A stretch of 64,000 bases of DNA from Zygnema cylindricum (Eukaryota; Streptophyta; Zygnematophyceae; Zygnematales; Zygnemataceae), in contig JBBHKE010002856.1 of the NCBI GenBank assembly GCA_037447655.1, positions 255,584 to 319,583 of the forward strand. Direction: 5' to 3'. The position numbers and the translations under genes were made by a program. Of the stretch, positions 53,487 to 63,722 are shown piece after piece. A model generated the notes under the pieces. It saw nothing but the letters and a program-made list of their open reading frames with translations. It did not search any database and was not told where the DNA came from. How positions within the stretch are numbered: the stretch's first letter is position 1; each line of letters starts with the position of its first letter.

Positions 53487-54389
53487 TGTTGAATATAAGT
53501 AGTTAAAATTCAATTCTTAATTTAGATTCTATAGCGAAGAGAAAGAGAGAGTCACCAGAGCTACCGCCATAATCAGAAAAGAAACAGGCAGACAAGCACG
53601 CAATCAGACAAGATTACCAAAAAGTTGCCTTTAGCATGGTTAGAACCTGAGCCTACAGAGTACTATGTAGACGTACAACTTAACCACTTAGGCATTAACG
53701 AAACGATACACGAATATGGTTTGGTAATTAATTAAAGTGTTATAGAAACGTCACTTTGACTTAAACAGACCAAAATTGACGAAACAACATCTACAGTTAA
53801 ACAGCGCTTGCGACCGCCAATCTAACCGTATAAAATACATGATCGGACGGACGTCGTCGCCCCCGCCAAACACGAATGAATCTTTGGCGGCTTCTGGACA
53901 GCGTGGCGCGCTTTGCCACGTGTCGACACATCATTGGACGTTGGGAAAGATGAGAGGAGGAACGATGGCTCCCAAGTTGACAAGAGTGAACCTGAAGGCC
54001 ATGTTGTAACAATGGCTGTAGAAGAAGTACAATCGGCCACTGTACCTTCTTGTACTATACACTCTCTTGATTGGCCTAGGGTAGAGTAGTAGGGAGTTAT
54101 GAGTATGAGTTAAGGGACTTAGCGTATTTGAGGCGCCTCTCTCCAGGTGACCTTTTGTATTTTTAAACCATCTTTGGTCAACCATAACTTACTACTCAGG
54201 GGAGCAAATTCAGTGATTCTTTTTGCGTTTGACTCAAGAGAGTCTTGTCCTCATAGGGGTGAGGGTGGTCAAAATATATGTGTGCCTGGGCGGCACTCAT
54301 TGAGTGAGAAAGTGAAAGGGGCAAATATTATCCTAGAGGCTTTACATAGGCTGCTAATTTTGTGGGTTAAAGGAGACCACACAATTTCA
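53487..54389 (+). repeat. Solo LTR, K family
   Basis: 903 bp, TGTTGAATATAAG...ACACAATTTCA, flanks CTTTT and CTTTC (TSD with one mismatch). Shares the general LTR plan (tRNA-like module on the minus strand, CACGTG-type box near 53920, GTAC repeat near 54028-54055). Similar sequence at 63227. Confidence 0.75.
53636..53700 (-). other. tRNA-like module in the 53487 LTR
   Basis: Minus strand: TGCCTAAGTGGTTAAG (A-like) and CAGGTTCTAACC (B-like), about 28 nt apart. Confidence 0.6.
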
Positions 54390-54654
54390 CTTTCCACAAT
54401 GTACCACTCTGCTAGAGCTTTATAGAATAGATGCCATGTTATGGAGCCGCCACCGTTGCCAACGGACTAACTCCGCCGTTCGACATCTATTTGAGGTAAA
54501 CTAAATTGCGTTGTGCTCCTATGTGAGAATACAAGGATTTGATCCGGTTGGATATCCTCCCCTTCTCCGTGCGTTGGGGTTCGTACAGGGTGGAATAAGG
54601 CCCCTGAAATCGTGGTAGTAGAAATGTGCAGAGAATGCACACGAGCTTGACAAA
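54390..54654. other. No recognisable feature
   Basis: Mixed sequence between the solo LTR and the minisatellite; no gene seen. Confidence 0.4.
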
Positions 54655-55360
54655 AGTAGGGAGTGGAGTAGAGTACGGAGCAGAGTAGGGAGTAGATTAG
54701 GGAGTAGTGTAGGGAATAGAGTAGGAAGTAGAGTAGGGAATAGAGTAGGAAGTAGTGTAGGGAGTAGAATAGGGAGTAGAGTAAGGAGCGGAGTAGAGTA
54801 GGTACTAGAGTAGGGAGTAGAGTAGGGAGTAAAGTAAGGAGTAAAATAGGGAGCAGGGTAGGCAGTAGAGTAGGGAGTAGAGTAGGGAGTAGAGTAGGGA
54901 GTAGAATAGAGAGGAGAGTAGGGAGTAGTGTGGGGAGTAGAGTAGGGAGTAGAGTAGGGAGTAGAGTAGGGAGTAAAATAGAGAGGAGAATAGGGAGTAG
55001 AGTAGGGAGTAGAGTAGGGAGGGGAGTGGAATAGGGAGGGGAGTAGAGTAGGGAGTAGAGTAGGGATTAGAGTAGGGAGTAGAGTAGGGAGTAGAGTAAG
55101 GAGTAGATTAGGGAGAAGAGTAGGGTTAGAGTAAGGAGTAGAGTGGAGATTATAGTTGGAAGTAGAGTAGAGAGTAGAGTAGGGAGTAGAGTAGGGAGTG
55201 GGGTAGAGTATGTAGTAGAGTAGGGAGCAGAGTAGAGAGTTGAGTAAGGAGTAAAATGGAGAGGAGAGTAGGTAGTAGAGTAGGGAGTATAGTAAGTAGT
55301 AGATGGGAGAGTAGAGAGGAGAGTAGAGAGTAGAGTAGAGTAGGGAGTTGAGTAGGGGAG
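54655..55360 (+). repeat. GGGAGTAGAGTA minisatellite, left block
   Basis: About 700 bp of a degenerate 12-bp unit GGGAGTAGAGTA, with variants GGAGTGGAGTA, AAAGTA and GAGAGGAGA. The plus strand is almost free of C. Open stretches on the minus strand here (STLLPTLL-like) are by-products of the repeat. Continues at 59805. Confidence 0.95.
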
Positions 55361-56094
55361 TGATAGTATCGAATAATAAAACATTGAGTGCAAATGCCAG
55401 CTAAAGCATAAATGACAAAACACACACAAGAGAAACATAACCCCAAGGAAGTCAATATATTCCAAAAGGGAAACTTTTCTTACATAATTTGCTCACACCC
55501 TCAAAACGCACTCACTTCTAACTCCTCTTAATCATATAAAATATATTCTTCACTAACCCCCTCAACTCCTCAAGAAACACCACAAAATTATCAAACTTCC
55601 TTTACTCCTTGAACTCCTTCATAATCTACAAGGGGGATCAACTCTCGCCCAATTGATAAAAACCTCTCTCTCACTACGCCTCAGTATACTCCTTCAAACG
55701 TCACGTAAAAATACCACGGTATACGATTAGAAACGCATAAAAGTCAACGTGGTGAAAACATCCGACCGACAATTGCAAACCAACTTGAACTATACGGTAC
55801 GGCTAGACAAGTCAACCACGAACCGACTTGAACCACACGGTACAACTAGAACTTACGTGAACCGAAACGACCAAATATTTTCCACGTCACTTCAATAGTA
55901 CGACTAGAGCTCGCGTGAAACGAAACGAACAAACAATTTCTACGTCACTTCAAATATTCAGCGACGAAACTACTTCGTCGCTAACTTCTACGTCACTTCA
56001 AATATCTAGCGACGAGACTACTTCGTCGCTGGTCGTCGCTACTTTAGCTACGAGAATGTCTTGTCGCTAAATGAGTTCTCAATACCAAATCCTA
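55361..56094 (-). repeat. 3' LTR of element E
   Basis: 734 bp, ending (plus) CAAATCCTAACA. Contains the hairpin/CGTCACTTC repeats listed separately. Confidence 0.9.
55880..56070 (-). promoter_or_regulatory. Hairpin and CGTCACTTC repeats in the E LTR
   Basis: Three to four copies of ACGTCACTTCAA (TGACG core on the other strand) alternate with short inverted repeats AGCGACGA...TCGTCGCT. Located in U3, near the 5' end of the LTR; the other LTR has the same array at about 59590-59780. The TGACG core is bound by plant TGA bZIP factors; use here is inference. Confidence 0.55.
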
Positions 56095-56105
56095 ACATTC
56101 CCCCT
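56095..56105 (-). other. Polypurine tract of element E
   Basis: The minus strand reads AGAGGGGGAA directly before TGTTAGGATT of the 3' LTR. Confidence 0.75.
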
Positions 56106-56466
56106 CTTACTGAGACACTCTAAGTCCCCTCTTACTCCATGCCTCCTAACTTATTTCCCATTTCATATACTTCTTTTGATGGTACACGCTCAATAGAACG
56201 TACGCAAACGTCAACCGGAAAACTCCTCGACAAAGTGAACAAATTCAGCAGTACAAATGTACGCCGCAGCCTAAAAACAAATCTACTCCTCGAATCAGAA
56301 TAAAGACCACTAGGATCACTATGACACAAAACCGTACAGTGACCGGGACCCTCCGTACATAGAATTCAAGTAAGACAAGACACAAATAACTCTGACACAC
56401 AAAATAACAAAAGACAAAATGGACGATCGTAAACACGCGACGGCCGATTACAAAATTGAGTCTAAC

Positions 56467-56478
56467 AATTCCCCCTCT
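56467..56478 (-). other. Second polypurine-tract-like motif in element E
   Basis: The minus strand reads GAGAGGGGGAATTGTTAGAC, nearly the same as the real tract-LTR junction 372 bp away. It may mark an older LTR start or a rearranged end. Confidence 0.5.
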
Positions 56479-58480
56479 CAAACTTGTAATCATTACACCA
56501 ATCACAACTTTAAAACTTCCCCTCCGTAAAACGTCATGAAGCAAACTTAAGCGACAAATTAAAACACCGGATTAATGTACAAAACAAAGCATCAAATGTC
56601 CGACGTAAGAAACACTTATATCTCCTAGCGATTTTTCAATAAGCGCCAAATCAAGTAATCCTCCAACAGAATCCTCGCAAACTTCAATCAACTCTAAATG
56701 CCGTGGCCCCCTTTGAAATGTTACAACTTGATTGTGAATATTTCCTTCAATCATCACTCAAAATTCATCCGTAAGTTCGCTCGTCAAAATTCACGCATAT
56801 GCCACATGGCGCTTCTCCATTTGTTTATAGAATCGCAAAAGAAAACATATTGCCGCTCCAAACAAAAAAACGGTAATAGAGAGGTGAAATTTCAAAATAA
56901 AAAAAAATGAAAATTCCACACCGCAAATCCACGTCAACTAAATCCGCGTCACAACCTCCATCAAAATTAGCACTTCCAAATTATTATTTTCTGTCAACTG
57001 GAGCCATAGTCACATCCACATGGTATCAATAAGGTACGAGAAGATCCGGATAATTCCACTTCGAATAACTTTGCGACCAAAAAATTTTTGACGACGACCA
57101 AAATCAACCGCCAAAAAAATTATCTTGCAGGGAAATGTACTGCAAACTCCAAAGTATAAGGGGCATTAACGTCCTGTACGAAACGATCACACCTCCTCTT
57201 CTTCCTCTAATCATGGAAACATTAAAACTTTACATTAACAAAATCCACAAAAAAAAATGTGTCGCCACACCATTCACTTTGATTCGTTTCGATTCACTTC
57301 TTCAATAAATTAACGTACAAAAGTACGAAATAAAACTCCCTCTAAAAATGAATCTTCAAAACGTCGAGATTCATTTTTAACTCACGACAACACGTTTACA
57401 TTCTTCTTCATAAAACACTCATTTTCACCTCAGTCGATATATCACATTAACACACTTCATTCCTCCTTAAAATTTTTAATCTTCTTCTTTTCACTCTTCC
57501 TTCCACTTCTACAACGTTGAAGCTTAATTGTGAACTCGATGTAAAACCTAGAAATTTCGAAGAATTGGAATCAGGATTCCCATCACACTAATTATCAATT
57601 TCAATTTCAATGTCACTCTTAATGTCACAACTTATTCTCTAATTTCTCCTTCGAATGTGGGAATGTTATTTCTCCTCCAATTCTGAATTAGAAATGTCCA
57701 AGAAAATATAAATTTTCCACTCATAAAAACTCAAAGTTACCTTTCAATTTCCTTTCTCCACTCATCGAATCAATCATTTACATAACCGAAGTAAATTCCA
57801 AATTCACAACCAAACAAGGCGGTGGCCTACACCTCGATCGCCTCGGTCGCCTTATGCACGACCTCTTTCTCCACCAAAATAGTTTAAGTAACATTGAGGA
57901 ATAATATATCCGCGAACTCCATAATGTCACTAGTAATCCTCAAAATTTTATCTGACAGTTTACCTCTTCTCTTTCTCCTCATTCTTCAAACAATTATCTC
58001 CTCGACTCTCATCTTCGTCTCTATCCAAATAGGGATCCACATAGAGATCCACATCATCCGGCAGATGACTCTTCCCCTTTCTTTCTCTAATAGGACATCA
58101 ATATACCACATCAATTTGTCGAATACTTTCAAAAATTGATCTTCCAAATTACTCGGGCCTCCATACATCCGAGATTCTTCCTCAAAATAAACTCCAAAAA
58201 AAAACTGAATGGTTTCTCCAAAACAAAAAAAAAAGCCGCCATGGGGAAAATATTATATCTCTTCCTTCACAAAAAATAATCTCTCTATATCTCCTTTGCA
58301 TCCTACTCTTGTCTTCTTTCAAAACGGAACAAGAATCCGATTTCTCCTATTTTCATCATCTTCTTCATATTCGTCAATTTCTTTTTTTTCATCCTCCTTT
58401 TAATCCTCACCCTTTTCTCTCTCATCAAATCACTCTTCTTAATACACTTCTCATCACACTTTTCTTCACTCCTCTCTTCA
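56479..58480. other. Element E internal domain, no recognised gene
   Basis: AT-rich, with many short A- and T-runs and a few short open stretches on the minus strand (for example 57986-58168, YGGPSNLEDQFLKVFDKLMW). No Copia or Gypsy motif was found. Confidence 0.5.
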
Positions 58481-58840
58481 ATTATTAATTCACTCTTCTC
58501 TTCCTCGCCTTCTTCGCCTTCTTTGACTTCTTCAACTTCTTCGGACTCTTCTTCTTTGACTTCATAATATGTATCACCTCCATCCGAATCGGGATCCAGT
58601 TAATTCATCAAAGGATAAATGAGTTTTCTTCCTCCCATCTCAATCTGAATTTTCCACATCGGATTGATTTTAATTCACTCTTCTCTTCTTCGCCTTCTTC
58701 GCCTTCTTTGACTTCTTCAACTTCTTCTTCTTCATCATCTTCTTTTTCATCTTCTAATTCAAAATAAGAATCACCTCCATCCGAATCAAGATCAGGTTCA
58801 CTATTCAAAGGACAAAATACTTTTCTTTCTCCCATCTCAT
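58481..58840 (-). repeat. Tandem duplication with acidic coding, element E
   Basis: Two ~160-190 bp copies of a GAA/GAG-rich stretch (minus strand), each encoding EEVEEVKEGEEGEEEKSEL and preceded by a DSDGGD-like motif. Confidence 0.65.
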
Positions 58841-58895
58841 TTTGAATTTTCACATCAACATAAAGAATAAACTTGTAGAACAAGTCACACAACAC
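58608..58895 (-). CDS. Acidic hypothetical protein, element E (95 aa)
   Basis: Unrecognised. The frame starts at the ATG ending at 58895 (MLCDLFYKFILYVDV), then DLDSDGGDSYFELED and a run of Glu/Asp/Lys (about residues 44-75), then a basic end. It could be a gag fragment of a non-autonomous element or non-coding simple sequence. A second frame opens with another copy of the acidic motif after the stop. No promoter or domain evidence. Confidence 0.25.
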   Translation of the reverse strand: MLCDLFYKFILYVDVKIQNEMGERKVFCPLNSEPDLDSDGGDSYFELEDEKEDDEEEEVEEVKEGEEGEEEKSELKSIRCGKFRLRWEEENSFIL

Positions 58896-59050
58896 CTCCT
58901 CCGACCTTTTTTCACCTCAGAATCTATCTCGGCCAAAAGGACGAGTAGGAAGGGCCTCCTCCTATTGAGCCCCTCTAAGCTTGAATGACGACAAATCCTC
59001 CTTCCTTCCTTCCGTCTCTCGATCATCCTAACACTCATGGAGTACTACAT

Positions 59051-59065
59051 CCTGCTCCAATACCA
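59051..59065 (-). other. Primer-binding site of element E
   Basis: The minus strand reads TGGTATTGGAGCAGG, two bases after the LTR: the ordinary initiator tRNA-Met 3'-end type, as in element A. Confidence 0.7.
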
Positions 59066-59067
59066 AT

Positions 59068-59804
59068 TGATAGGATCGAATAATAAAACACTGAGTGCAA
59101 ATGCCAGCGAAAGCATAAATGACAAAACACACACAAGAGAAACATAACCCCAAGGAAGTCAATATATATTAAATGGAAAGTTTTCTTACATAATTTCCTC
59201 ACACCCTCAAAACGCACTCACTTCTAACTCCTCTTAATCATATAAAGTATAATCTTCCCTAACCTCCTCTAACTCCTCAAGAAATACCACAAAGCTATCA
59301 AACTTCCTTAACTCCTTGAACTCTTTCATAATCTACAAGGAGGATCAACTCTTGCCCAATTGATAAAAACCGCTCTCTCACTACGCCTCAATATACTCCT
59401 TCAAACGTCACGTAACAATACCACGGTACAAGATTAGAAACGCGTAAGAGTCAACGTGGTGAAAACATCCGACCGACAATTGCAAACCAACTTGAACTAC
59501 ACGGTACGACTAGACAAGTCAACCACGTACCGACTTGAACCACACGGTACAACTAGAACTTACGTGAACCGAAACGACCAAAGATTTTCCACATCACTTC
59601 AATAATACGACTAGAACTCGCGTGAAACGAAACGAACAAACAATTTCTATGTCACTTCAAATATCCAGCGACAAAACTACTTCGTCGCTAATTCCTACGT
59701 CACTTTAAATATCTAGCGACGAAACTACTTTGTCGCTGGTCGTTGCTACTTTAGCTACGAGAATGTCTCGTCGCTAAATGAGTTCTCAGTACCAAATCCT
59801 AACA
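59068..59804 (-). repeat. 5' LTR of element E
   Basis: 737 bp, matching the 3' LTR with scattered differences (a few per cent by eye). Confidence 0.9.
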
Positions 59805-59971
59805 GGAAGTAGAGTAAAGAGTATGGTAAGGAGTAGAGTAGGGAATATAGTAGAGAGTAGAGAGGAGGTAGAGAGAATAGATAAAAGAAGGAAGTAGAGT
59901 AAGGAGCAGATTAGGGAGTAAAGTATGGAGAAGATTAGGGAGTACACTAGGGAATAGAATAAGGAGGGGAG
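59805..59971 (+). repeat. GGGAGTAGAGTA minisatellite, right block
   Basis: Continues the array across element E, more degenerate (units with AAGGAG and TAGAGA). Ends at the LTR of element J. Confidence 0.85.
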
Positions 59972-61117
59972 TGGGGTCCATTCCCCCACAAAAATTGAGA
60001 TCGAAAGAAGCTTATCTAGATAGTGTTGACTCCAAGTTGATTTAAATCCAATTGACTGACACCGTGACAGTCACAACCACAATACAGCTTTACCGATGTG
60101 AAAGAAGACTTTGAATGTGCTCAGTTCCCCCACAGAATGCAAAGTTAGAATATGAGTATATGGATACATTCCCTAACTTTGACTTTCCCTTAGAAATACC
60201 ATCACACTGGCAGGCAAAGACTCCAACCAGCTACACTTTTGTGTAGCATGGACTTCGTTGATTTTGCAGCAAAAAAAATCAATGAAAATGGTTAACTGAG
60301 TTGATAGTTATGGCTGCTCAAAGTTAGCCTTTTTATACAAGGGTGCTCTCGGAAATAGGCGGCTACCTACCAAAAAAAGATAAATCTTATTCCCTCTGTA
60401 AAACCCTTTCTACTGAAAGACGGAGCCAATCATGGGACTACACGGTACATAAAGTACAGGTGTTGGAGTACTTTGTGTACGGCATTTGTACGGCATGGCC
60501 ATGACGGTGACATCAGTCATATTCAGACTTGTTATCGTGTGATCTCGAGATTCCGCAAACCTGTAAGATGTTGCCACGTGTCATCTGGAGTGGCGATAAC
60601 TGGAAAAACGCCAGAACGCCCACTCCGCGATATCGGCTCCTACCATGGCCGTCCGATCAAGACCAACTTTAAATTATAGCCGTCGATATAAATATGTCGC
60701 ACATTTGTTTCGTGTGGTATCATAATTCGTACTAAATCTAACTGTATCTATGTGTTGAGAATCTTATTTGTTACGTTAAATGAATTAGTCTACGTGTAAA
60801 CCTTTAAATATCTATTAAACTATATATATCTCAGCACAGGTCCTAGTCTATATGCCAAAGCTAATGGCTAGAGGCATATTGACAGACGGCAGACGGTAGG
60901 TACCAAGATCAAATCTTGGGTCCGTCAATCTCTTTTTTGGTAAATCTACCAAAGCTACTCCTTGTCTCTCTAGAGGGCTTAGGCAGCCATGGCTCTAGCT
61001 CCCTATCGAGCCTTCAGTGACTACAACAAGTGTGGGGGCTTGGAGAAGGGAGTTAGAGGCAGCCTGCCTCTGCTCTTTTCTATCCTAATACAACCAAAAA
61101 ATACTTAAATTTCAACA
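59972..61117 (-). repeat. 3' LTR of element J
   Basis: About 1146 bp, starting (element orientation) TGTTGAAATTTAAG. Its far end is TGGGGTCCATTCCCCCACA on plus, about ten bases short of the 5' copy. Conserved TGACTACAACAAGTGTGGGG block near 61017. Confidence 0.75.
60845..60917 (+). other. tRNA-like module, element J 3' LTR
   Basis: AGTCTATATGCCAAAGCTAA (A-like) and CAAGATCAAATCTTG (B-like). Antisense to the LTR. Confidence 0.5.
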
Positions 61118-61421
61118 CTCCCCTTATTTTCTAGTCTACTTTTTCTTTCAACTCACACTAAATAAAACAATATAAACAAAAAAAAAAAAATCCTTTGATA
61201 AAAGTTTAAGAAAATACCCCTCGTATTTGAAACAGTGTATTAGATGAACCAAATAATAACGATCACACATTTTTTTGCATGCCACTTTTCATAAATCCGG
61301 GCTTTTGGAGCAAGGATTTTATCCACCTCGTCCCTTTTTCATCCGAGAAAAATCCGGATTCTCACTTGCAGTTCTGACAGCCAACCCTTTCCCTAACTTG
61401 CAACAAATACGTTGATGTTAA

Positions 61422-63049
61422 CTATTTTATAGGCACACCTTCATAAATGGCATCACTCCCATTAGTGATGTCAAACCCATCACCCCCCAAATTTATCCTT
61501 AAATCAAGAGTCCCCACTAAGTTCCTCATATAATCTACATCGTCCCTACTCATATATTTGTCCATGATAATAACCCCATTTTTTGAACTTCCCTCACTCT
61601 CTCCTATAGAATTCTTTCCACTATCACTCTCTATTTTGATTCCCAAAAAATATTTCTCCTCCCCTAAACCATTCATAAAATATGCCTCTACTCCCCTATC
61701 CTTTGGAGCCCTCTCTAGATTTACTTCTCCCCTTTCCTTGGAATTCGTTGAAGTCTCCTCTTTCGACCAGTTTTCTGTCTCCAAAATATCTATGAAAATA
61801 TCCTCAATATTCTGATTTTTCCCTTTTTCCAACTGTAATTCTAGATCTCAATTTCTCATTTCTAAGTCATTTACCCTACACTCCTTGACCTCCTCATCAT
61901 GCTTAACTCCCTCAGGTACCTCTTTTCTCTTACTTCCCTTATACCTCCAAAAGCACACTGTTGCTTTCGTGGAATTTTTGTATGCTTTTCTCTCTTCCCC
62001 ATACTACCGATACGAAGAAGCTCCAAAATATCTTCATCCTGTTTCTCCTGTTCCCTTTCTTCCTCCTCATCCACATTCCAACTTCTCATTTCTTCCAAAC
62101 AAGGACATTCCTCTATATAGTGACCCGGTTCCCTACAAAAGAAGCAAACCCTTCCTTTCAAAGCTCCCTTCTCTTTTCCTCTCCCTCTCTTTCCACCGAA
62201 GTTCCGATAAGGTTTATCTTTGTTTTTTTTTCTCTCATCACGCTTTCGCCAGTCACCACCAGCTGTTAGTGCATTCACCTTGTCACTTCCCTTACAAAGC
62301 TCTAAAGTGCTTTTCCTCACAAGAATCATCCCCATGGTAATGCTCTAAGTCCATGAGGAGCCATCCTTTTCTTGCATACGGTTAATGATGTTTTCGTACT
62401 CATGTGGGAGTTTCATGATTAGTGTGTTAATCTTTCTCTCCTCAGATTCTACATATCCTGCACTAGCAAGCTCAACATATAATGCAACAATATCATTGCA
62501 AAACTCTATCATGCTACCGCCTTTATAAATATAGGCCTCTATTTCATGTTTTACTAATTGCTGCCTCTGTATAATTTCACTCTTATAAGTTTTAATTAGT
62601 TCTTCCCAAATTTCTGAGGATTTGTTTAAGGCTATAAGAGTAATAGCTAAAGACTTAGATACGTTTCTAAGTATGAGATGTTTTGCTACAGTGTTTTTAA
62701 ACTCCCAAATTTTACCATCATTTTCTTAAGTTTTTACTTTAGTTATACCCCATATAGATGGAACCGTAGTTGAGAGCCTAGCTCCCCTCACCATAGGTGA
62801 TCCTCTGCCCTTCTCCCCTATTCCCCTTCCATGGCAATGATATTCCCTTCACCTTCCGTTGAATCTAAACTCTGGTTGGCTTCCTGGGAAGCCCCAGATG
62901 AATCTCCATATTGAGTTCCACCGAAGCACAGTGGCAGACACCTCACTTGTTCCGAAACAATTCCCAATAAGTGCTTTTCGAAAAGACATCCCTCAATCAT
63001 AAATATCGAATAAGTGAAGTCTCTTCCATCAGATATAAGCGCCCTAGAT
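61422..63049 (-). pseudogene. Gag with fused RT/RNase H scraps, element J
   Basis: Gag N-terminal part at 62818-63000 (LLGIVSEQVRC aligns with GIVSGQVKR of element G), then a decayed middle. The open stretch 61871-62335 holds a zinc knuckle CFFCREPGHYIEEC and an acidic tail. Next, 61422-61832 keeps short late-RT and RNase H pieces (KYFLGIKIESD, GTLDLRINLGGD, TNGSDAIYEGVP), with protease, integrase and most of RT gone. The Gag start over the primer-binding site has a stop (CAG to TAG) and Met to Arg. Confidence 0.75.
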
Positions 63050-63064
63050 GGTGGGCCCCTAACC
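63050..63064 (-). other. Half-tRNA type primer-binding site, element J
   Basis: The minus strand reads GGTTAGGGGCCCACC, one difference from the sites of D, G and H. Confidence 0.7.
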
Positions 63065-63226
63065 TAAAACTCTATGGGGTGTATCCCCCCACAAAAATCG
63101 CAGATCCAAATAAGCTTATCTAGATAGTGACGACTCAAAGTTGATATAAACCCAAATGACTGACACCCTGACAATCAGAACCAAAATATAGCTTCACCCT
63201 TGTGAAAGAAGACTTTATGTGTGCTC
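63065..63226 (-). repeat. 5' LTR of element J, fragment
   Basis: Matches the first ~150 bp (plus reading) of the 59972 LTR. Interrupted by a K-family LTR. Confidence 0.75.
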
Positions 63227-63722
63227 TGTTGAAAAGAGGTAATCAATAGTTCACTTCCCTATTTTAGTTTTGCTTTAAAGAAAGAGAGTGAGGATCAAAG
63301 GCGCGCCATGGCTGCCGCCATATTTAGAAAGTGGCAGTTTTTGAAGTAAAGGGAATTTTACTAAAATAATGCCTAAGTCTAGATTTGAACCTGAGTCCTC
63401 TAAATTCCCTATAGCCTAACGCCTTAACCATTAAGGCGTTACGAAACGATACACGTGACGGGTTTCATAAATATATAAACATTAACGCAACAGCTAATTA
63501 ACAGCAGACTAACCAAAAGGAGCAATTCCTACATGTACGCGAATCTGAACCGTGTAAAACATGTTTTGATCGGACGGCCGGCATTATAGCCGCCACGCGA
63601 AGTGAGCTTTTGGCGGCATACGAAGATAGCGTCACGCGGTGCCACGTGGTGCCACATTATTTGATACCGGAGAAGATGGGAGGAACCATGGCTTCCGATT
63701 TGACAGATGTCACCTTGTAGAC
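63227..63722 (+). repeat. K-family LTR, partial
   Basis: Starts TGTTGAAAAGAGG, similar to the 53487 LTR up to the ACAGATGTCACC region; then a different LTR begins. GTGCCACGTGGTGCC (G-box) near 63640. Confidence 0.65.
63378..63440 (-). other. tRNA-like module in the 63227 LTR
   Basis: Minus strand: ACGCCTTAATGGTTAAGGC (A-like) and CAGGTTCAAATCT (close to B-box consensus), with tRNA-like spacing. Confidence 0.7.

Larger units (their letters stand above)
55361..59804 (-). mobile_element. LTR element E, inserted in the minisatellite
   Basis: 4444 bp, minus orientation. LTRs 59068-59804 (5') and 55361-56094 (3'), TGTTAGGATTTGGTA...TCCTATCA. Flanks GGGAG and GGAAG. A primer-binding site and a polypurine tract are present. 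The ~2970-bp internal domain has no recognisable gag, protease, integrase or RT, so it looks non-autonomous (LARD-like). Confidence 0.85.
59972..63226 (-). mobile_element. Copia deletion derivative J (gag plus scraps)
   Basis: Minus orientation: 3' LTR 59972-61117, polypurine tract 61118-61134, internal domain ending at the primer-binding site 63050-63064, start of the 5' LTR 63065-63226. The 5' LTR is cut by another LTR. Of ~1930 internal bp, most is gag; only scraps of late RT and RNase H remain. Confidence 0.8.

Noticed and set aside
55067-55465. Open reading frames of ~100-130 codons on the minus strand rich in Leu, Ser and Thr.
   Set aside because: They are translations of the minisatellite; two overlapping frames are open simply because the unit lacks stops.
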